IMG/VR virus record: IMGVR_UViG_3300027621_000046
Location: 1 to 20,993 of that record
Reading direction: 5' to 3' (one strand)
DNA length: 20,993 nucleotides
From: a virus
Shown: piece by piece, positions 15,515 to 20,993 of the stretch
Numbering within the stretch: position 1 is the first letter of the stretch
Layout of the letters: each line of letters opens with the position of its first letter
The notes under the pieces: model-generated
Told to the model about the DNA's origin: nothing
Database searches by the model: none
The model's input: the letters and a program-made list of their open reading frames with translations, nothing else
Made by a program: the position numbers and the translations under genes

Positions 15515-17098
15515 ATGGCGGCATCAGAAATCTTAGGATTGTTCACTACTCCTGAACAGTACCAACAAAACCAGTTAGCACAGGCTCGTAGTCGTGCGTT
15601 TCAGGAAGTGCAGTTAGACCCGTTTCAACAAGCGGCTTTAGGTGCTAGGACTGCTGGTTATCAGTTTGGTCAAGCAGTTGGCGGTGCTTTGGGTGGTCAA
15701 GACCCACAGTTGCAGAGGATTACGCAACGGCAACAGTTGCTTGGGATGATTGACCCTAGCAACCCTGATTCTTATGCACAAGCCATTCAAGCGGCATTGC
15801 AAACAGGAGATCAAGAAGCTGCATTCCTTTTGCGTAATGAGATGATGAAGGTTAGAGAGCAATCTGCTGTTGCAGAGGCTCGTGGCTTTGAGCGTGAGCA
15901 GCGTTTGATTGATCGTGGTACTGGAATTCGAGATCGTGGAATGGCGGCGAATGCTCTTGAGTTGTCTAAAGGTCTTATTAAGGAAGATGGCACTGTTGAT
16001 GAGACTGTTTACAACCAATTGCTAGGTTTTGGAAAGATTGGTACTGACGTTATTGAGCAACGTCTTAAAGCATCTAAAGGACTTGAGTCTCAAAAGGTTG
16101 AAAACCTTGCTAAAGGTCTTTTTAAGGAAGATGGAACTCGTGACCCTGAAGTTGAAAAACTCTTATCAACAACTCTTGCTGGTCGTGCAATTCTTAAACA
16201 GTTTGCACCTGAAACAAGGGAACTTAAAAATCGTGAAAAACTACTTGAAAGAACTCCATCTGGAACATGGAAACTTATTACGCCAGAAGGTCAGCCAGCA
16301 CAAACAGTTTCATCTGACAATGCAATTCAATCATTGATTACTAGCAAGGCAATTCATCCAACGATATTGCCTTACGCTAACCAAGTTTCCAAAAACTTTG
16401 TAAATCTTGATTTTGAAGATCAAAATGCATTGCTGGAAAAATTGACAAAGTTAAATAGCGATGCTCAAAGATATGAGTCTGATAAGAGTGCTAGAGATCA
16501 GTCAAGAGCTACAAGCAATGTTCTTAGAGATTTGAATGTTCAAATGGTTCAACTCAAAATTGAACAAGCAAGAAGTGAGGCTGAAAAAGCTAAAGATGGA
16601 AAGCCAGTTAACTTTGGCGACTCAACAAAACTTGCAGACAGAGCAACAGGAGTTGACAAACTTGTTGGTCTTTATGACACCTTTAAGCCAGAATACGCTG
16701 GTTATGGAACTAATGCAATTGGAGAAATTGCAGTTTTTGCGGCTGGCAAGCAAAGTGATGAGAAAAGTGTTGCCTTATATCAATGGTGGCAAAATTATCA
16801 AAACAATGTCAACAAGGTCAGAAACGATTTGTTTGGTGCAGCTTTGACTGCGCCAGAGAAGGCTGAGTTTGACAAAGCAATGGTCACCAAAGGGATGGAC
16901 TCTGCTCAAGCTAAAGCGAACTTGCGGAGACAAGCAGAGGAAGCCTCTAAAGCCTATGACAAGTTAGAAAAAGTTTTGCGTGTTGGTGGTTTTAGCAAGG
17001 CGCAACTAGATGCTTTAAAACCTATACCACCTTTGTCTAGCTTTGTGGTTGAAGGTGTAAATACAAACCCAAATAACTTAACTGGCGGCAGGAGATAA
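15515..17098 (+). CDS. Large internal virion / ejection protein 2
   Basis: The product is 527 aa, almost entirely helical and charged, without signal or membrane segment. It starts with EILGLFTTPEQYQQNQLAQA and carries a Gln-rich coiled-coil-like region (LQRITQRQQLLGMIDPSNPD, FLLRNEMMKVREQSAVAEAR). Two related helical units begin KGLIKEDGTVDE (residue 152) and KGLFKEDGTRDP (residue 200). The fit is to the middle member of a podovirus ejection-protein trio. AGGAG precedes the ATG. The assignment rests on position, composition and the company of its two neighbours. Confidence 0.7.
   Translation: MAASEILGLFTTPEQYQQNQLAQARSRAFQEVQLDPFQQAALGARTAGYQFGQAVGGALGGQDPQLQRITQRQQLLGMIDPSNPDSYAQAIQAALQTGDQEAAFLLRNEMMKVREQSAVAEARGFEREQRLIDRGTGIRDRGMAANALELSKGLIKEDGTVDETVYNQLLGFGKIGTDVIEQRLKASKGLESQKVENLAKGLFKEDGTRDPEVEKLLSTTLAGRAILKQFAPETRELKNREKLLERTPSGTWKLITPEGQPAQTVSSDNAIQSLITSKAIHPTILPYANQVSKNFVNLDFEDQNALLEKLTKLNSDAQRYESDKSARDQSRATSNVLRDLNVQMVQLKIEQARSEAEKAKDGKPVNFGDSTKLADRATGVDKLVGLYDTFKPEYAGYGTNAIGEIAVFAAGKQSDEKSVALYQWWQNYQNNVNKVRNDLFGAALTAPEKAEFDKAMVTKGMDSAQAKANLRRQAEEASKAYDKLEKVLRVGGFSKAQLDALKPIPPLSSFVVEGVNTNPNNLTGGRR
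15968..16138 (+). repeat. Duplicated KGL(I/F)KEDGT coding segment
   Basis: A nine-codon block starting at 15968 recurs at 16112 with three base differences seen by eye, encoding KGLIKEDGT and KGLFKEDGT. Both copies are followed by an acidic helix and an LL motif, suggesting a 48-residue duplicated helical unit. Confidence 0.7.
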
Positions 17099-17101
17099 AG
17101 C

Positions 17102-18709
17102 ATGGCAACCATTAATCGTCAAGCCGCTAAAGCGGCAGGGTACACAGATGCACAAATTGATGCTTACGAGCGTGAGCAAGGCTTAGCCCCATCAAGCCAA
17201 CCAAGTCAACCAAGCCAAGTGCAAACAGCACAGAATCAAAAGCCTTTGTCAACAACTGAAGTCGTGACTGGTGCAATTGTCAACTTCCCAAGTTCTTTGT
17301 ACAACATGGCAACAGATGTATTTAAAGCTGTTTCAGACCCTATAAAAACAGCAAGTGACTTAGGAACTTTGTTTGTTGGGACAACATCAAAGGTTCTTGG
17401 TGAGCCTTTCTTTGAGTCTGACTTAGCAAAGCAAATGCGTCTGAAAGGTGAAAAGTCTGCTGAACAAGTTGGTGCTTTTATGCTTAACAGATATGGAAGT
17501 GTAGAGAGTGCAAAACAAGCATTAGCTACAGACCCTGCTGGTGTTTTATCTGACGCATCACTTATCTTTACTGGTGGTGCTACTGCTCTGCCTAAAGCAA
17601 GTACAGCTTCTAAAGTGTTGTCAACAGCCGCAGCGTATACAGACCCTTTAAAAGTTATTACTAAACCAGTTGCTTTTGCCGCTAAAGGAATTGCTCCAAC
17701 TTTAGGCATGACTACAGGTGCTGGTTCAATGGCTATTGAAGAGGCATACAAAGCTGGCAAAGAAGGCGGCGCAAAAGGCAAGTCTTTCACTGGAAACTTG
17801 CGTGGTACTGCTGACCAACTTCAAGTTCTTGAGGATACAAAATCTAACTTGCAAGCAATGATTCAAGAGCAACAGAATTTATATCGTTCTGGCATGGTTA
17901 ACATTAAGGCGGACAAATCTGTTTTAAATTTCAATGATATTGATACAGCATTGCAAAAAGCAAATGATCGTGTTTACTTTAAAGGAGTGGCAAGAAGTGA
18001 AGATGCTGCTGGATACCTTACAAAAGCAAACAAAATTATTGATGATTGGAGAAAACAAAATCCAGCAGAATTCCATACACCTGAAGCACTAGATGCTTTA
18101 AAGCAAAAAATCTATGATGATGTTTTATCTAATATTCCAATAAATCAAAAAAGTTCAACTGGAATCATTGGAGACATTTACAACTCTGTAAAGTCAACCA
18201 TTCAAAGACAAGCCCCTACTTATGCAGACACAATGAAGGCTTATGCTGATACAGCAGAGCAAGTTCGTGAGATTGAAAGATCATTGTCTCAAGGTAAAAA
18301 AGCATCTGCTGATGCTGGTTTGCGTAAACTTCAAACTGTATTGCGTGATAACGCAAGCACAAACTACGGGCAACGAGCCAACTTGGTGAGTCAACTTGAG
18401 GCTACATCACCTCAATTTGGTGGTGGTATCCCGATCAAGCCAGCACTTGCTGGTCAGGCTTTAAACAAGGTAACTCCTAGAGGGATTACAGCAGTTGGAA
18501 CTCTTCCAGCGGCTGGTGCTGTTGGTTCATTGTTTTCATCAACTCCAGCTGGTTTGTCATATCTAGCCGCATCTTCACCCCGATTAGTTGGTGAGGCGGC
18601 ATATATGGCTGGCAAAGGCTCAAGACAAGTTGGCAAGGTTACTGGTCTATTCCCTGAACTTGACTACCCATTGATGTTCAATCTTTTGTCTAAAGCACAA
18701 ACCGAATAG
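17102..18709 (+). CDS. Large internal virion / ejection protein 3, hydrophobic segments
   Basis: The product is 535 aa. The N-terminus is polar and contains a SQPSQPSQVQTAQNQ linker. Ala/Gly-rich amphipathic stretches follow (AFAAKGIAPTLGMTTGAGSM), then a helical middle (DIDTALQKANDRVYFKGVAR). A hydrophobic C-terminal part (VGTLPAAGAVGSLFSSTPAG, LSYLAASSPRLVGEAAYMAG) could insert in a membrane during channel formation. Together with the two preceding genes it forms a plausible ejectosome set. AGGAG precedes the ATG. It ends at a TAG, one of only two amber stops in the window, and the reading frame stays open after it. Confidence 0.7.
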   Translation: MATINRQAAKAAGYTDAQIDAYEREQGLAPSSQPSQPSQVQTAQNQKPLSTTEVVTGAIVNFPSSLYNMATDVFKAVSDPIKTASDLGTLFVGTTSKVLGEPFFESDLAKQMRLKGEKSAEQVGAFMLNRYGSVESAKQALATDPAGVLSDASLIFTGGATALPKASTASKVLSTAAAYTDPLKVITKPVAFAAKGIAPTLGMTTGAGSMAIEEAYKAGKEGGAKGKSFTGNLRGTADQLQVLEDTKSNLQAMIQEQQNLYRSGMVNIKADKSVLNFNDIDTALQKANDRVYFKGVARSEDAAGYLTKANKIIDDWRKQNPAEFHTPEALDALKQKIYDDVLSNIPINQKSSTGIIGDIYNSVKSTIQRQAPTYADTMKAYADTAEQVREIERSLSQGKKASADAGLRKLQTVLRDNASTNYGQRANLVSQLEATSPQFGGGIPIKPALAGQALNKVTPRGITAVGTLPAAGAVGSLFSSTPAGLSYLAASSPRLVGEAAYMAGKGSRQVGKVTGLFPELDYPLMFNLLSKAQTE

Positions 18710-18721
18710 GAGAATGAAATT
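18708..18721 (+). promoter_or_regulatory. Ribosome binding site deciding an ATT start
   Basis: AGGAG overlaps the preceding TAG stop (18707-18709). Spacing to ATT at 18719 is six bases. The nearby ATG at 18714 is one base from the AGGAG and opens a different frame, whose product looks like a shadow. Confidence 0.55.
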
Positions 18722-19408
18722 GACCCAATCTCTATTTGTCTTCTTGCGGCTGGCTTGGTCAAAAACATCCAAGCTGGTTGTGAACTCTATAAGCAAGCTA
18801 AAGAGTCTTTCGTTGAGATTAAGCGAACTGGTGAAGAAGTTGTTGCCATTGGTAAAGAACTTCATGGATTCTGGAATCAGCTACTTGGGTTCTTTGGTAG
18901 CAAGACAAAGCCTCAAGCTGCAAAGCCTATTGGCAAGAGTAAAAAATCTGATTACGTTGCAGTTGATGAAACTCAAGTCAAAACAGAAATCGTAAAGAAT
19001 TTAAGTGAGTTCTTTAAGCTGCAGTCCATGCTTGAGGAACACATAAGGGAAGCTGAACTTAAAGCAAGAACTGTAGTCTTTGATGAAGATGTGAACCTGA
19101 TGGAAGAAGCCCTAAACAGGGTTCTTGCACAGCAGGAGATGGATAGGTTGGTAGTTCAGATCAGAGAGTGCATGGTCTATCAGTCTCCACCTGAGATGGG
19201 TGCTTTGTATTCTGAAGTGTTCAGCATGAGGGACATCATTGCTGAAGAACAAGCAAAAGCAAGGAAAATGCGGGATGCAGAACAATGGCAACGAAAGGAA
19301 AGAGAGCGACTCCTAGCAGAAAAGCAAGCGTATCTTCTATTGACTATCCTTTGCCTCCTTTATATATGGCTTCTGATAGGGTTCATAAGCAAGATTGGGA
19401 GAGCGTAG
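18719..19408 (+). CDS. Membrane-anchored coiled-coil protein, probable ATT start
   Basis: The product is 229 aa from ATT at 18719. The start reads (M)DPISICLLAAGLVKNIQAG. AGGAG at 18708-18712 lies 6 nt upstream, ideal for 18719 but only one base from the ATG at 18714, which is in another frame. The next standard start in frame (TTG 18755) has no ribosome binding site and would cut the IDPISI start. The protein has a charged helical middle (FKLQSMLEEHIREAELKART), a long Lys/Arg/Glu coiled coil and a C-terminal membrane helix (AYLLLTILCLLYIWLLIGFI). Similar proteins occur beside lysis genes in aquatic phages. The function is unknown. It ends at TAG. Confidence 0.72.
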   Translation: MDPISICLLAAGLVKNIQAGCELYKQAKESFVEIKRTGEEVVAIGKELHGFWNQLLGFFGSKTKPQAAKPIGKSKKSDYVAVDETQVKTEIVKNLSEFFKLQSMLEEHIREAELKARTVVFDEDVNLMEEALNRVLAQQEMDRLVVQIRECMVYQSPPEMGALYSEVFSMRDIIAEEQAKARKMRDAEQWQRKERERLLAEKQAYLLLTILCLLYIWLLIGFISKIGRA

Positions 19409-19563
19409 TGGGATGGATTGCTGCTTGTTTGCTTGTAATAGTGTTGTTGCCTATTTTGGGTATGCTATACATAGATGTTTTGCAAGCCAAGCATGAAGCC
19501 AAACAACAACAGGAAAAAGTGCAAAAGCTGATTAAACAACTTGAAAGGGAGAAGCAGGAATGA
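19285..19563 (+). CDS. Membrane/coiled-coil protein, i-spanin-like plan
   Basis: The product is 92 aa. A basic, proline-containing N-terminus (MATKGKRATPSRKAS, YPLPPLYMASDRVHK) is followed by one membrane helix, VVGWIAACLLVIVLLPILGM (about residues 41-60), and a Gln/Lys coiled coil to the end (KQQQEKVQKLIKQLEREKQE). Positive-inside charge suggests the C-terminal coil lies in the periplasm, the plan of an inner-membrane spanin, though the coil is short. Its first 124 nt overlap the end of the upstream gene in another frame. A shorter start at 19366 has no ribosome binding site. A lipoprotein gene follows with an ATGA overlap. Confidence 0.68.
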   Translation: MATKGKRATPSRKASVSSIDYPLPPLYMASDRVHKQDWESVVGWIAACLLVIVLLPILGMLYIDVLQAKHEAKQQQEKVQKLIKQLEREKQE

Positions 19564-19742
19564 ACATTTACTGTATTTGGGGTTTATCAGTTTTGTTGGT
19601 GTTGCTAGTGGGTTGTGATGACCGCTACCGCTATCCTTGCCAAGACCCAAACAATTGGGCTAATGCTGAATGCAAGCCCCCAATTTGTACCGCATCTGGC
19701 ACTTGTCCAGATATGTTAGTTAAACCAGAGGAGAAGAAGTAA
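19560..19742 (+). CDS. Small lipoprotein, Asp at +2
   Basis: The product is 60 aa. A hydrophobic signal (IYCIWGLSVLLVLLVGC) ends in a lipobox L-V-G-C with the lipidated Cys at residue 19. The mature part, DDRYRYPCQDPNNWANAECK, and PPICTASGTCPDM hold four further Cys that could form two disulfides in the periplasm. Asp follows the lipidated Cys. In Escherichia coli Asp at +2 keeps lipoproteins in the inner membrane, so an outer-membrane spanin role is doubtful. The DDRYRYPCQDP motif looks conserved in aquatic phages, from memory. GCAGGA precedes the start. Confidence 0.78.
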   Translation: MNIYCIWGLSVLLVLLVGCDDRYRYPCQDPNNWANAECKPPICTASGTCPDMLVKPEEKK

Positions 19743-20065
19743 TGGCAACCATTGGATATAAACCAAACAGCCGCCTGACAGCAGATGAGATTGAGGTCAG
19801 AGTATGGGCATTCGTCATTGTGGTCTTGGTGAGCATTTTGTTGGCTTCTATGGGGATGTTCTTGTACTCAGTTTCGTTTGTTACTCAACCAATGAACGGC
19901 AGTATGGCGGCAATAGACAAGGTGTACACCCAACAGATTAGCACCATCATGGTGTTCATCACTGGTGTACTTGGTGGTGTAGCTGGTAGGTCTGGAGTCA
20001 AGGCAATAGCAACTGCTACAGCCAAGGCAGAAGCCACTGACACTGATGAACCCCCAAAGCCATGA
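19742..20065 (+). CDS. Two-helix membrane protein, holin candidate
   Basis: The product is 107 aa. Helix 1 spans about residues 21-47 (VWAFVIVVLVSILLASMGMF) and helix 2 about 66-83 (ISTIMVFITGVLGGVAG). The linker is short and the C-terminal tail is soluble, Ala/Thr-rich and mildly acidic. Size, two helices and the location just before Rz/Rz1 and the endolysin fit a class II-type holin that times membrane opening. The start overlaps the lipoprotein stop (TAATG) and follows GAGGAG. No sequence signature proves the role, and another small membrane protein at 8952-9155 is a rival candidate. Confidence 0.65.
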   Translation: MATIGYKPNSRLTADEIEVRVWAFVIVVLVSILLASMGMFLYSVSFVTQPMNGSMAAIDKVYTQQISTIMVFITGVLGGVAGRSGVKAIATATAKAEATDTDEPPKP

Positions 20066-20526
20066 GCCTGTTTAATCCTTGGGTCTTGCTAGGCATTCTG
20101 ATGGCTGTTTTGGGCGCTTTTAGCGGTGGTTATTACAAGGGTAGCGAGGATGAGAATGCTCGGCAACAGGCTGAAATAGCCTCTTTGAATGCCAAGGCAA
20201 GGGAGACTGAGAAGAACATGGTAAACGTAGCAAACACCTATGCTGAAACTTTAAGGAAGTCACAAAATGCTGCTAGAACTAAAGAAACTAAGTTGCGGGC
20301 TGATGTTGCCTCTGGTGCTTTGCGCCTGTCAATCCCCACCCAAAGCCCCGTATGTTCCACCTCAGTTACCCCCGTTGCCGTTGGAGATAACGCTGGAGAA
20401 GCACGAACCGAACTTAGTGGACAGGTTAGTGAGGCTCTTATCGCCATCGCCAGCGAAGGAGACTCAGCAATTAGAAAACTCAACCAGTGCATCCAAACCT
20501 ACGAAACCCTGAAAGGAACAAAATGA
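20062..20526 (+). CDS. Rz: Inner-membrane spanin subunit (Rz-like)
   Basis: The product is 154 aa. One N-terminal membrane helix (WVLLGILMAVLGAFSGGYYK, residues 7-26) is followed by a periplasmic coiled coil (ENARQQAEIASLNAKARETE). The C-terminal part contains CSTSV and a helical end, IRKLNQCIQTYETLKGTK, as in lambda-type Rz proteins. It would bridge to the outer-membrane lipoprotein encoded inside it and fuse the membranes at the last step of lysis. ATGA overlaps couple it to the holin candidate and to the endolysin. Confidence 0.85.
   Translation: MSLFNPWVLLGILMAVLGAFSGGYYKGSEDENARQQAEIASLNAKARETEKNMVNVANTYAETLRKSQNAARTKETKLRADVASGALRLSIPTQSPVCSTSVTPVAVGDNAGEARTELSGQVSEALIAIASEGDSAIRKLNQCIQTYETLKGTK
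20267..20512 (+). CDS. Rz1: Outer-membrane spanin lipoprotein (Rz1-like), nested in Rz
   Basis: The product is 81 aa, read in the +1 frame wholly inside Rz. AAGGAAG lies 7 nt before the ATG. A lysine-bearing signal (LKKLSCGLMLPLVLCAC) ends in the lipobox L-C-A-C with Cys 21 lipidated and Gln at +2, compatible with outer-membrane sorting. The mature part, QSPPKAPYVPPQLPPLPLEI, and the rest hold 13 prolines in about 61 residues, the hallmark of Rz1. It pairs with Rz across the periplasm to complete lysis. A fully embedded Rz1 is the lambda-like arrangement. Confidence 0.88.
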   Translation: MLLELKKLSCGLMLPLVLCACQSPPKAPYVPPQLPPLPLEITLEKHEPNLVDRLVRLLSPSPAKETQQLENSTSASKPTKP

Positions 20527-20987
20527 ACTTATCTGCCAACTTTACCCTCAAAGAATTAACAAAATCTGACACTGCTACCCGTCTTGGTATCGACAATACA
20601 CCTGATGATGAGGCATTGGAGAACCTAAAGACTCTTTGCGAAAAAGTGCTTCAGCCTGTGCGTGAACATTTTGGTACGTCTGTTACTGTTAACTCAGGTT
20701 ATCGTAGCCCTGAGTCCAATGCGGCTGTTGGCGGGTCTAAGACCAGCGATCATTGCAAGGGTCAAGCTGCTGATATAGAGATTGTTGGCGTTGCCAATGC
20801 TGATCTAGCCCAATGGATTATGGACAACTTGGACTATACACAGCTTATCCTTGAGTTCTACACACAGGGTATCCCTGATTCGGGTTGGGTTCATGTGTCG
20901 TATGACCCTAACAACCTCAAGAAGCAGGAAATGACTGCTGTCAAGGTGGCAGGGAAGACTCAGTATCTGAATGGACTACAGGCTTAA
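20523..20987 (+). CDS. Endolysin, M15-type D-Ala-D-Ala / L-Ala-D-Glu peptidase
   Basis: The product is 154 aa. It is a zinc peptidase predicted to cut peptidoglycan peptides. VNSGYRSPESNAAVGG precedes the zinc motif SDHCKGQAADIE (H77, D84). A likely catalytic Glu lies in LILEFY (E111), and the last zinc His in WVHVSYDP (H124). This set matches the M15 family (VanY-like, single-domain, no wall-binding module). It has no signal peptide, so it would need the holin to reach the wall. ATGA overlap with the Rz stop supports 20523. An upstream ATG at 20487 would lengthen the overlap without need. Confidence 0.92.
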   Translation: MNLSANFTLKELTKSDTATRLGIDNTPDDEALENLKTLCEKVLQPVREHFGTSVTVNSGYRSPESNAAVGGSKTSDHCKGQAADIEIVGVANADLAQWIMDNLDYTQLILEFYTQGIPDSGWVHVSYDPNNLKKQEMTAVKVAGKTQYLNGLQA

Positions 20988-20993
20988 TTAGGC

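Noticed and set aside
16029-16337. Leu/Lys-rich forward frame inside ejection protein 2
   Set aside because: Composition is the expected +1 shadow of the Glu/Lys/Leu-rich main frame; no ribosome binding site.
18714-18995. ATG-started 93-aa frame after ejection protein 3
   Set aside because: Starts one base from AGGAG, its Leu/Lys/Ser-rich translation looks like a frame shadow, and it conflicts with the better-supported frame starting at 18719.
20487-20522. Upstream ATG extending the endolysin by 12 residues
   Set aside because: The extra residues are not part of the M15 domain and the ATG at 20523 makes the usual ATGA overlap with Rz.

Overview
The window is a continuous block of late genes from a tailed double-stranded DNA phage. 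It holds 34 coding sequences, all on the + strand, packed with 1-17 nt overlaps or very short gaps. The gene set is that of a short-tailed (podovirus-type) phage: terminase, portal, scaffold, capsid, a small head-tail adaptor, a nozzle-type tail protein and three large ejection-type proteins. There is no tape measure, tail tube or sheath gene. No integrase, repressor, replication gene or tRNA was seen. The host is Gram-negative, because the lysis module encodes an Rz/Rz1 spanin pair and lipoproteins. The small-protein families look like those of uncultivated marine and freshwater phages. That last point rests on remembered family resemblance, and the host genus cannot be named.

Layout. (1) 1-2987: 3'-terminal part of the large terminase and the portal. 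(2) 2987-5783: two fibre-like proteins (collagen-like triplets, four 28-residue repeats, a C-terminal beta-rich domain) and a small tail-assembly-chaperone-like gene. (3) 5790-8317: three small genes, one with a zinc-ribbon-like motif, then scaffold and major capsid protein. The capsid gene is followed by a clear intrinsic terminator. (4) 8382-10969: small genes, including three beta-rich putative surface proteins, a coiled-coil/membrane protein and six small lysine-rich proteins. A second G/C hairpin lies at 8711. (5) 10966-13454: adaptor, nozzle and a stand-alone fibre-anchor-like protein. (6) 13466-18709: three large ejection proteins, each with a strong AGGAG site. (7) 18719-20987: a lysis module with a membrane protein that appears to start at ATT, a second membrane/coiled-coil protein overlapping it by 124 nt, a lipoprotein, a holin candidate, Rz with fully nested Rz1, and an M15-type endolysin.

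How the genes work together. Scaffold and capsid protein build the procapsid on the portal, and the terminase fills it. The adaptor and nozzle close the portal and form the short tail, and the fibres give host contact. The three ejection proteins probably travel in the head and form the channel into the cell. The holin, endolysin and spanins open the cell at the end.

The least explained parts are the run of six lysine-rich small genes, the doubled membrane-protein plus lipoprotein pairs in the lysis region, and the non-AUG start or amber junction at 18707-18721.
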